A stretch of 64,000 bases of DNA from Hypericum androsaemum (Eukaryota; Streptophyta; Magnoliopsida; Malpighiales; Hypericaceae), in contig OZ023198.1 of NCBI GenBank assembly GCA_963995505.1, positions 4,612,558-4,676,557 on the forward strand, in the 5' to 3' direction. Below are positions 11,793 through 20,440 of this stretch, piece after piece. The position numbers and the translations under genes are program-made. The notes beneath the pieces are model-generated. The model saw only the letters and a program-made list of their open reading frames with translations, did not search any database and had not been told where the DNA came from. Each line of letters opens with the position of its first letter. Position 1 is the first letter of the stretch.

Positions 11793-12630
11793 CCGATTGG
11801 GTGCGGGCAACGCGCCCCCTGTAGTATTTTTGTACCTAATATTTTTATATGATTTTATTTTCGTACATTTTAATTTTCTTATTTTAGTCAACAATTTTTA
11901 ATTTTTGGGTTAGAACTATTAAAACTTTGATGAACCATAACTTTTGATTCATTTGAAGTTTTTGCTATTATAATATATTTTTGGAAAGAGAATTTAACGA
12001 TCTATACAAATTACAACTTTGCCTTTTGAAAATTGACTTGTCGTTAGGATTGTGTGCCATTATAATGAGCCGTTGAAAATGTTGATGTGCCGTTGAGAAA
12101 ATTTTGATGTGTCGTTGGGATGTGCCGTTGAAAAACCTGATTTGCCGTTGAAAATTGATGTACTGTTGTGATTTTTGCCATTAAAAAACTTGATGTACCG
12201 TTGAAAAATTTGATATGCCGTTGTGATTTTTGTCGTTAGAAAACTTGATGTGTCGTTGAAAAAATTTGATGTGTCGTTGAAACAATGCTTACCAAAATGA
12301 AATCGTGTAAAAATATTGAGTACCAAAATGAAGTATAGCGTAAGTGGAAAAAAATAAAATGTACGAAAATAAAATTACATAAAAAAGTAGTACCAAAATG
12401 AAATTTAGCCATTATTGTAAAAAATTAAAATGTACGAAAATAAAATCGTGTAAAAATATGAAGTACTAAAGTAAAATTTAACCTTTTTTAGAAAAAAATT
12501 TAAAAAGAGAGGGCGCGAACCCAGGACGGACCCTTTTTGGTTGTCAGATTGGTGACCCTTTTTAGTTTTTAGTTGTCAGATTGGTGTCGCCGGGATCAAG
12601 CAGCATCAATCCAACCCCACTCATATTTTC
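11793..12630. mobile_element. unclassified repeat with CCGTTG tandem core
   Basis: Begins near GGGTGCGGGCAACGCGCCCC and ends near the doubled GTTGTCAGATTGGTG (12540-12585). The core at 12060-12290 has about nine degenerate units of 20-30 bp around GATGTGCCGTTGAAAAA. A shorter relative with the same start lies at 30596-30790. There is no coding capacity and no clear terminal inverted repeat. Confidence 0.5.
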
Positions 12631-12697
12631 ATAAAGGATATTTTGTGTTCAATTATTATAAGTTAAATATAACTAATTAAGAGAGTCATTTTCTAGG

Positions 12698-13752
12698 GGG
12701 TTTTGGTCCAAAATGGTGTTACTATTGAAAAAAGTTCGGATATGGTGTTTCTCTCTTCAGATCGAAATTTATTTTCGACTTGGGACCAAAATCGAAAAAA
12801 AATAAGTTGAAAAAAATTTTGACTTTCATTATTGAAATTTTTTTCGACCTGGTACCAAAATCGTAAAAAATTTCGACCCGGGGCTAAGTACTGTAGCAAA
12901 TAGTGAAAAAACTTCGTAATGTAGCATTTTTGAAAAATCTTCATAATGTAGCAAATAGTGAAAATTTTTTGTACTGTAGCATTTTTGAAAATTTTTGTTA
13001 ACATAATGAAAAATCTAAAAAACTTGAAAAATGGGTCTTAGTTTCTTCTAATTTTGCAAATTTTCGTACAGTAGTGTCATTATTTTTGTTAAAATAATAA
13101 AAAATCTAAAAATAGGTCTTAGATTCTTCTATTTTTGAAAATTTTCTACTGCAGCACCATTATTTTTGTTAAAATAATGAAAAATCTAAAAAAACTCAAA
13201 AAATTGGTCTTAGATTCTTCTTCTATTTTTCAAAATTTTCGTATTGTACCACCATTATTTTTGTTAAAATAATGAAAAATCTAAAAATACTTTAAAAATG
13301 GGTCTTAGATTCTTTTTCTTTTTTTAAAACATTCGTGCCGTAGCACCATTATTTTTGTTAAAATAATGAAAAATCTAAAAAACTCGAAAAATGCTAAGAC
13401 CCATTTTCGAGTTTTTTTAGATTTTTTCATTATGTTAACAAAAATAATGTTGCTACAGTGTACTTATATTATCTTCGTCTATTTTTTTCCATTTTCGTGC
13501 TACAGTACGCTTTTACTATTTGCTAAAGTACAATATCTTCTTCATATTTTCGATTTTGGTCCCAGCTCGAAAAGATTTTTTCAACTACGGAAGTCAAAAA
13601 AAATTTCGATTTGGTTCCGGGTTGAAAAAAATTTTCGACCTGCGCTCCCTATTTGTCGACCTGAGAAAAGAACACCATTTTGGAAATTTTTTAAACAGTA
13701 ACACCATATTGATAAATAAACTTGTACAGTAACACCATATTAGGAAAAACCC
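12698..13752. mobile_element. foldback-type Mutator-like MITE with 9-bp target duplication
   Basis: Left end reads GGGTTTTGGTCC, right end is the complement of GGGTTTTTCCTA; both continue into ATGGTGTTACT. It is flanked by TTTTCTAGG (12689-12697) and TTTTCTGGG (13753-13761), a 9-bp duplication with one mismatch, as expected for Mutator-like elements. The arms are complementary for most of their length, with a symmetry centre near 13395. The left arm carries four to five tandem units of about 90 bp with AAATAATGAAAAATCTAAAA. Non-autonomous. Confidence 0.8.
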
Positions 13753-14026
13753 TTTTCTGGGCGATTCGAAATCACCGACTCCAATATAACATCACAAATA
13801 CATCAAGAAGTTAAACAGCCACGAATCACCTCCGGAACATATATGAAGACTTAGAAATCTTCGACATTGACTCAGTCAAAGAAAAAAAATTACAGAATTA
13901 AAGTCAAATTCAGAAAAAAAAATTTCCCTTCACGGAATAACCGCCTCCTTAATATTATTATCATTAAAAAAAAGAAAAAAACTAAACAACAAATTATTCA
14001 GCGAACCTGCCGGTTCCGGCGGCGAC

Positions 14027-14410
14027 CTACCCCTTCACCGGCGGCACAGCGTTCAGGTCAAAACCCCCCTTCTCCTTATCCTCCTCCCCCGCCGCAGTGA
14101 CGAAATCTCTCTCTCCTTCGCTCATGCCCCCCACTTTCTCCTCCAACGAACCGCCGTCGCCGGCCACCGACTTGACGGCGGCGCGCCACCCCTGGCCGTT
14201 GATGTTCCCTCGATCGAAGTACTTGACCGCCACCTGCATCCTCCTCACGATCGCGAAGAACTCCTCCACCTCACCCTCATCCTCCTCCTCGTTCCCTTCC
14301 CTTCTTCCAGCGCCGGTCCTCTTGTTCCTTCCGGAAGCTTCGGCCTCCTTCTCCTCGGGATCCTTCTCCCATCTTCTCCTCTTCTCTTTGGCGATTTTCC
14401 CCTTCTCCAT
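14027..14410 (-). CDS. NIMIN-like (NPR1-interacting) protein, copy A
   Basis: 127 residues. NIMIN proteins are small nuclear proteins that bind NPR1 and modulate salicylic acid responsive transcription. Visible features are a basic N-terminus (residues 5-35), an acidic stretch (40-48), the family core EVEEFFAIVRRMQVAVKYF (47-65) and a C-terminal GGFDLNAVPPVKG (115-127) with an EAR-type DLN..P repression motif. Length fits the family. The ATG at 14408-14410 is used because all paralogs share MEKGK at this point. A GA microsatellite lies in the leader. Paralogs are at 28327, 31086 and 53751. Assignment rests on the core and the EAR motif, without alignment. Confidence 0.7.
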   Translation of the reverse strand: MEKGKIAKEKRRRWEKDPEEKEAEASGRNKRTGAGRREGNEEEDEGEVEEFFAIVRRMQVAVKYFDRGNINGQGWRAAVKSVAGDGGSLEEKVGGMSEGERDFVTAAGEEDKEKGGFDLNAVPPVKG

Positions 14411-14429
14411 TGGACCACTCTCGAAAAAG

Positions 14430-14431
14430 AT

Positions 14432-14468
<37 letters not shown>
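14430..14468. repeat. (GA)n microsatellite in the leader of NIMIN copy A
   Basis: About 19 GA units directly upstream of the copy A start codon. Copy B has only about five at the same place (28738-28750), so the tract expanded or shrank after duplication. Confidence 0.9.
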
Positions 14469-14474
<6 letters not shown>

Positions 14475-14519
14475 GCGTGTGGTGGTCTGGAAAATACTTT
14501 CCAATGACCAAGACCCCCT

Positions 14520-15221
14520 TTTAGTAAACTATGGTCTTTTAATATTTTTAAGAATAAATAATTTGAATCTAAATTAATTGGTTGAATAAGTTGAATACAT
14601 GTCGGTCTAAAATAATATTTTATTATTATTACAAAAAAGTGTCGTAAAGATATGAAAATTTTGATAAAGGGATAATATAATTATGATTTGCTACAGTGGA
14701 GTAGTTACAGTTAGGAGTGAAAATGGTTATGATGTCGCGGAGTTTAATAGTATCACTACAAACAAACTTTTAGATTTTAAATTTTCACAAAAAACTTAAT
14801 TAATAAATTTCAATATTTTGAACTATTAAAAATGTGTTGTTCTAAATCAAAATTAAGATGTTACAAAATGTACATGGTTATTATACATTTTGTTTATTCG
14901 AAACTACCTAATATGCACGCATCTGCTATGTCTCCTAATAAACTTACGGTTTACTCTAATATAGTATTTATTTTTTCCAAATGAAATAAAATAACCACAC
15001 CAATGGAATTGGAACTTTGAGAATTAAGAATTTGCCTTAAAGAAAGCGATATTTGTATAGGACTAACACTCTTTTTAATGACCCATGTAGTTGGTAACAA
15101 ATGCAACTCATGTCGACGAAGGGACATAGTATTTGCAGAATTGACCCGAGGAGTCAACGTATGGATTTACGCTTATATAGAATACTTTGTCACAAATGTG
15201 TTATGAAATTAGATTACTCAA
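14520..15221. other. module spacer upstream of NIMIN copy A
   Basis: AT-rich DNA shared with 28810-29530 and 31600-32460. Recognisable blocks are TTTACTCTAATATAGTAT, CAATGGAATTGGAACTTT and CAACTCATGTCGACGAAGG. No gene. As the gene is on the minus strand, this is its upstream region. Confidence 0.7.
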
Positions 15222-15230
15222 AAGTTTTTT

Positions 15231-16286
15231 GGAAAAAGTCCACTTTCGTACCCTGTGGTATCGACCAAAATCACTTTAGTACCCTGTGGTAAAAAACCGA
15301 TCAATCGAGTCATACTTATTTCAATTAACATCAAAAAGGGCCTCGGGCAGCTGCCCGGAGCTGCCCAAACCTACCCGCCCACTGTCCGGGCCACGTGGCG
15401 CCATGTCACCAAGAGGAGGAGGAGGAGGCGGGGAGGAGGAGGAGGAGGAGGGGGAGGGGGACGCGGGGAGGAGGAGGAGGAGGACGCGGGGAGGAGGAGG
15501 AGAGGAGGAGGGGGAGGAGGACGCGGGGAGGAGGAGGAGAGGAGGAGGGGGACGCGGGGGAGGAGGGGGACGCGGGGAGGAGGAGGAGAGGAGGAGGGGG
15601 AGGAGGACGCGGGGAGGAGGAGGACAGGAGGAGGGGGACGCGGGGAGGAGGAGGAGAGGAGGAGGGGGACGCGGGGAGGAGGGGGGCGTGGGGAGGAGGA
15701 GGACGCGGGGAGGAGGAGGACACAGAGGAGGAGGGGGGCGTGGGGAGGAGGAGGACGCGGGGAGGAGGAGGACGCGGAGGAGGAGGGCAACATGGGGAGG
15801 AGGAGGAGAGGAGGAGGAGGGGGACGCGGAGGAGGAGGACGCGGAGGAGGAGGAGGAGGAGGACGCGGAGGAGGAGGAGGAGGAGGACGCGGAGGAGGAG
15901 GGGGGCGTGGGGAGGAGGAGGACGCGGGGAGGAGGAGGACGCGGAGGAGGAGGGGGATGCGGGGAGGAGGAGGAGAGGAGGAGGAGGAGGAGGAGGAGGG
16001 GGGGAGGAGGAGGAGGAGGAGGAGGAGGAGGAGGAAAATCGGAGGAGGAGGAGGAAAATCGGAGGGGAGAGGAATTGGTGACGTGGCGCCACGTCACCAA
16101 AATTGGTGACGTGGCTGGCCACGTGGCCCAGGCAGCGGGCGGGTAGGTTCGGGCAGCTCCGGGCAGCTGCCCGAGGCCCTTTTTGATGTTAATTGGAATA
16201 AGTATGACTCGATTGATCGATTTTTTACCACAGGGTACTAAAGTGATTTTGGTCAATACCACATGGTACGAAAGTAGACTTTTCCC
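15231..16286. mobile_element. Mutator-like TIR element 1, filled with a G-rich repeat
   Basis: Ends are GGAAAAAGTCCACTTTCGTACC and the complement of GGGAAAAGTCTACTTTCG. TIRs are about 150 bp or more and include TAGTACCCTGTGGTA and CAATCGAGTCATACTTAT. A perfect 9-bp duplication AAGTTTTTT flanks it (15222-15230, 16287-16295). Sister modules at about 29540 and 32460 keep the uninterrupted site. No transposase. The interior is almost wholly the repeat at 15413-16065. Confidence 0.9.
15413..16065 (+). repeat. GGA/ACGCGGGG purine-rich minisatellite
   Basis: About 650 bp in which the plus strand is nearly all G and A, built from (AGG)n blocks separated by ACGCGG units. All long open frames here, on both strands, are products of the repeat and should not be taken as genes. 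The strand asymmetry favours G-quadruplex or triplex structure. Confidence 0.9.
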
Positions 16287-16295
16287 AAGTTTTTT

Positions 16296-16696
16296 CGGTT
16301 GTTGGAGTTGGTGGCGACCTGAGGAGTGGAAAATGCCTCGAATATATCTTTGTAGACTTTTGCAGGGATTGTGGTATGTGACGTCATAAAGGTGATTCCT
16401 AGAGATGACGTCACATTTTTCTCCGCGTTGATTCCTAGAGATAGGCTTCATTTATTGGTGGAAAACCAAATAAACGCTGAATTGATGTATTTGAATTTCA
16501 GTTGAGTTATATAAAAAACTGATGTTATATATTTTTTAAATCTAATTATGTCTAAAGTAGAACATTTCATCGCTAAATGATATATATATATATATAATAA
16601 TAAGTTAAACTTCTCTTAAATTGCTAAATATATTTTAGCAAATTTTTTTTATGGAGTTAAATCAAACATTTGGTAAATAAATTTAGTGACCATACA
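16296..16696. other. module spacer (continued)
   Basis: Resumes the spacer interrupted by element 1. It contains the block GTGGAAAATGCCTCGAATAT or its variant that recurs near 29573, 32500, 33760 and 55330. It includes a short (TA)n tract near 16580 and two TGACGTCA sites described separately. No gene. Confidence 0.7.
16379..16413. promoter_or_regulatory. pair of TGACGTCA palindromes
   Basis: Two identical 8-bp palindromes at 16379-16386 and 16406-16413. TGACG cores are the binding sites of TGA-type bZIP factors, the partners of NPR1. They lie upstream of NIMIN copy A; without TIR element 1 the distance would be about 0.9 kb. In the sister modules the same places read TGACGTCG/TGGCGTCA (32548, 32573) or are more changed, so only this copy has both intact. 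Confidence 0.4.
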
Positions 16697-16705
16697 AAAA
16701 CTAAA

Positions 16706-18229
16706 GGAAAAAGTCTACTTTAGTGCCTTGTGGTATAGCTCAAAATCACTTTAGTACCCTGTGATAAAAAATCGACCAATCGAGTCATACTTATTGCAAT
16801 TAACATCACTTAGGTCCACGAGCAGCTGCCCAAATTTGCCCGAACCGAGCTGGTTGAAACGACGTCATTTTAGTAACGACGTGGCACGCCACGTCAGATT
16901 TTCTAGCTTATTTGTTAACATGACATGGCAAGTGAAAAATATCAAAATAATCACTAATATTTTTAATATTTTTAAAAATTCCTTAGTTTACCCCTCTCAT
17001 CCTCTCCATCTTCCCTCATCTCCTTCCCTCGTCTCCATCCTCCTCCTCCTCTCTGAACAAAATCGAATAAGCACAAGCCAGACAAACTCAAACCCCCAAA
17101 TTGAACTCATAAACATGAACTAGTTCAGAAACAAAAACTCAAGGACAAGCTCAAAACCTCGACTTTAGTTCATAAACATGAAATTTTTAACAACATTCAC
17201 GAAGACCTAGTTCACGAATATGTAAGAGGGAGGAGCTCCCAAATCACAAAAATCCATATACAGTAACAAGAGAAAAATAAAAGATTCTTAAATTGGACAT
17301 CGATCTGCTTGGTCAGCTAGCACTCGTAGTTGGTTATAACGGCAGTTACTCTTGGACTCTTCCTTGGTGAGAAGCGGCTGACGGTGGTCGTGGAGCAGCA
17401 GAGAAGGATTCGATCCTCTCTCCCCCCTCGACAGCCTCGGTTTAGTCTCCCCGACCAACCCTGGTCCGATATCTTCCCCCACCGACTCCAATACTGTCCC
17501 CGCCACCATTAACTCTCCACCCCCATTATCCCCGGTCCAGTCCCTGCCACTAGCAAGCCAAGAGTAGCGAGCCAGCACCTGCCACTACCAGAAGGCGTAC
17601 CAAGAAGAAGAAGACTAACAAAGCCAAAGTTGCGGTGGCGACCGGCGGTCTAGAGGACATCGCTGAAGTGGGAGAAGTAGTCCTTGAGCCTGTCTTGTTG
17701 GTCTCCCATGAAACCCCTCCTATGAACAGCTTCACCTGATCCCTTCCGAAGCGGTTAGGGTTTCGATATTAGGGGTTTTGGGGCGAAAAGGAAAATAAAG
17801 CGATAGCCACTGAGAAGAAAAATTGTATGATTTTTGGTGTCGGGATTATGTGATGTTCTTAGTTTTAGTTTTAGTTTTGTGGGAAATGGGAGAGAGAGGA
17901 TGGTGGTTGGGTTGGGGAAGAAGATTGGAGGAAGGAGAAGGGGTAAACGAAGGGATTTTTAAAATTATTAAAAATATTAGTGATTATTTTGTTATTTTCC
18001 ACCTTGCCATGTCATGTTAACAAATAAGCTAGAAAATCTGACGTGGCGTACCACGTCGTTACTAAAACGATGTCGTTTCAACCAGCTCGGTTCAGGCAAG
18101 TTCGGGTAGCTGCCCGTGGACCTAAGTGATGTTAATTGCAATAAGTATGACTCGATTGGTCGATTTTTTACCACAGGATACTAAAGTAATTTTGAGCTAT
18201 ACCACAGGGTACTAAAGTAGACTTTTTTC
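16706..18229. mobile_element. Mutator-like TIR element 2 carrying an RRM gene fragment
   Basis: TIRs extend well over 250 bp and include GCAGCTGCCC..., GACGTGGC.(A/T)GCCACGTC and TAACATGACATGGCAAG. Flanking 9-bp repeats are AAAACTAAA (16697-16705) and AAAACTAAG (18230-18238). Terminal bases match elements 1 and 3. The uninterrupted site survives near 29955 and 32870. The interior (17000-17950) is not repetitive and includes a piece of an RNA-binding protein gene, so it is a Pack-MULE type element. Confidence 0.85.
17607..17735 (-). pseudogene. captured RRM (hnRNP-type) gene fragment
   Basis: Minus strand reads KLFIGGVSWETN directly after a GTG where the family starts with ATG. With a one-base frame change it continues DRLKDYFSHFSDVL, and after a short loss GRHRNFGFVSL. 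These are the RNP2 and RNP1 parts of the first RRM of plant hnRNP/RBP1-type proteins. The start codon, frame and about ten linker residues are damaged, so the fragment is not expressed as an RRM. No RRM gene is seen elsewhere in the window. Confidence 0.7.
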
Positions 18230-18820
18230 AAAACTAAGTGGGACACTTTCCCTTCAAAACTGTCACGTAATTTTAAATTTATACCACATTAATAAATATA
18301 TCTTTATTTACAAAACAACAACTGAGAATTAGGGATGGAAATGGGTAGGGTAGGGTAGGATATTGGTAGAACCCTATACATACCATCGATTTTTTAGTTA
18401 GATCCATACCCTATCTTCGACCCTACAAATTTTTATTGTTAGATTTATACCCTACCTTCCTGAAGACACAGGGTCTGCAGGGTCCGACCCTTTAATATTC
18501 TGCATTTTGATAATTTTTATATAAAATTGGGAAAAGTCTACTTTAGTACCCTGTGGTATAGCCCAAAATCACTTTAGTACCCTGTGGTAAAAAACCGACC
18601 AATCGAGTCATACTTATTCCAATTAACATCAAAAATGTCCACGGGCAGCTGCCCGAACCCATCCCAACCTGTCCGAACCCTGCCCGAACATCTGGACTTG
18701 CCACGTCAGCATTCACTGACGATGTGGCGGCACGTGGATCTCTACTCTCCCTCCCTTCCCCTATCTCTTCATCATCATCTTCTTCTTCTTCTTCTTCTTC
18801 TTCTTCTCCTTCTCCTTCTC

Positions 18821-19020
18821 NNNNNNNNNNNNNNNNNNNNNNNNNNNNNNNNNNNNNNNNNNNNNNNNNNNNNNNNNNNNNNNNNNNNNNNNNNNNNNNN
18901 NNNNNNNNNNNNNNNNNNNNNNNNNNNNNNNNNNNNNNNNNNNNNNNNNNNNNNNNNNNNNNNNNNNNNNNNNNNNNNNNNNNNNNNNNNNNNNNNNNNN
19001 NNNNNNNNNNNNNNNNNNNN
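18821..19020. other. assembly gap (200 N)
   Basis: Exactly 200 unknown bases, beginning inside a CTT-rich tract. The round number suggests a placeholder size. Any frame crossing it is meaningless. Confidence 0.98.
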
Positions 19021-19150
19021 AACCTCACGCACCTCAAGCTCCGTGCGTGCCGCGAGGTCACCGGACACCCGCCGTCGATGGACATGGACTCGCCGCCGTC
19101 GATGTACGGTATTGTCCCTATCGAGACGACGGGGAACGATGGTGGTCGTT
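19021..19150 (+). pseudogene. captured F-box/LRR gene fragment
   Basis: Directly after the gap the plus strand reads NLTHLKLRACREVTG. This resembles an LRR repeat of plant VFB/SKIP2-type F-box proteins (N-L-x-x-L-K-L-R-x-C-R-E-hydrophobic-T). The next residues (HPPSMDMDSPP) do not fit that family and may be a second joined piece. The fragment is short and its left part is hidden in the gap, so the family call is tentative. Confidence 0.4.
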
Positions 19151-19567
19151 CAGGGACAGCGGTTGGTTGGGATTTTTTTCTTCTCTTTGCTCTTCTAATA
19201 TTATATTGAAGGTTCGGGTCAATTTTTCTGGGTTTTGGTTTGGGGAAGAAGAAGAAGAAGAAGAAGAAGAAGAAGAAGAAGAAGAAGAGAGGAGGAGGAG
19301 AGAGAGGGAAGAGAGAGAAGATATAGGAGAAGGGAGGGAGAGTGGAGATCCACGTGGCGTCACATCGTCAGCGAATGCTGATGTGGCAAGTCTAGATGTT
19401 CGGGCAGGGTTCGGGCAGGTCGGGATGGGTTCGGGCAGCTGTCCGTGGACCTTTTTGATGTTAATTGGAATAAATATGACTCGATTGGTCGGTTTTTTAC
19501 CATAGGGTACTAAAGTGATTTTGGGCTATACCACAGGGTACTAAAGTAGACTTTTCCCTATAAAATT

Positions 19568-20440
19568 TAAACAAATTCAAGACATCTACTACATTGCACA
19601 TCAATATTCAATATAAAATTGATGAAACATCAAATTTTGTAATTTAATTTCAATAGTACGAGGTTTTTCTTTTCGAGTTTGAAGTACATAAACAATTCAA
19701 CAAAAGAAAAATAGAATGTCGGCTTCTAGTGATCCATCATTCATGACATCTTCTAAGCTGGTTGTGTAATAACATAATAACTATGTTAAAGTTAACCATA
19801 AAGTATACTATATATATTATCAATACGGTCTAATTAGGGTCTAACTATGGTCTAATTAAGATAGAGTCTAAAATATGATAAAAATGTAAGGGTATGGTCT
19901 GACCCACGGGGTCTAACTATGGATTCATACCATACCCTAAACTCTAATTCTAAAGATGGACCCATACCCATACCCTACCCTAAACCCAGTCAAAGTCAAC
20001 ATACCCTAAACCCATAGAGTAAGGGTAGGGTCTGACCATCAGGGTATGGGTATTTCTGCCATCTCTACTGAGAATAATAAATTAGCAGTCTGGGAATAAA
20101 TACTCTTCACTTTGACTAGATTTTTATATAAAATAAAATATGTGTAAGTGATATTTCCTAAATTAATAAAAAAATCTGGTCCCGAGTCGGAACCAGTGTC
20201 AAAATTTATTATCTCCTCTATCGTAATAACTAATATTTTTCAGAAAATATTAGTGCTAAATCTCGGTCCTAATTTACGCATAAATTGATATTTTTTAATA
20301 AATACATATATTTTTACATATTTTATGAATTTGAAATATATTTTTTAGTGCTAAAATTATTTTTAAAATAATATTTACATCATCATTCATATTCTCAATT
20401 GATCCTTGTGATCGTCATCTTGTTATTAGAACATATCTCA
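19568..20440. other. hAT interior tail, then module spacer
   Basis: Up to 20067 this is the right part of hAT 1. From 20076 to 20440 it is module spacer shared with 33000-33210 (blocks TTTTTCAAAAAATATTAGTG-like and TCCTTGTGATCGTC). No gene. Confidence 0.65.

Larger units (their letters stand above)
18529..19558. mobile_element. Mutator-like TIR element 3, nested in hAT 1
   Basis: Ends are GGGAAAAGTCTACTTTAGTA and its complement. A perfect 9-bp duplication TATAAAATT flanks it (18520-18528, 19559-19567). TIRs match elements 1 and 2. The interior has CTT repeats, an assembly gap, an F-box/LRR-like piece and GAA repeats. Length is uncertain because of the gap. Confidence 0.9.
18330..20067. mobile_element. 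hAT-type non-autonomous element 1
   Basis: Starts TAGGGATGGAAATGGGTA and ends with the complement of TAGAGATGGCAGAAATACCC. A perfect 8-bp duplication CTGAGAAT flanks it (18322-18329, 20068-20075), the hAT signature. Subterminal regions are full of GGGTA and ACCCTA motifs. No transposase. Mutator-like element 3 is nested inside. The empty site is kept at about 34250 (ACTGGGAATAATAAAT). Confidence 0.88.

Noticed and set aside
12060..12290. CRISPR-like array of short repeats
   Set aside because: Units vary in length and sequence, there are no conserved repeats with unique spacers, and the context is a plant nuclear genome.
14097..14507. Plus-strand frame of 136 codons opposite NIMIN copy A (and equivalents opposite copies B, C and D)
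   Set aside because: Antisense shadow of the NIMIN-like frame. The minus-strand protein has the recognised core and the DLN motif.
15255..16451. Several open frames of 140-376 codons on both strands
   Set aside because: All are translations of the GGA/ACGCGG repeat and of TIR sequence. No domain is present.
18543..19209. Frames running through the N stretch
   Set aside because: The frames are open only because unknown bases cannot form stops.
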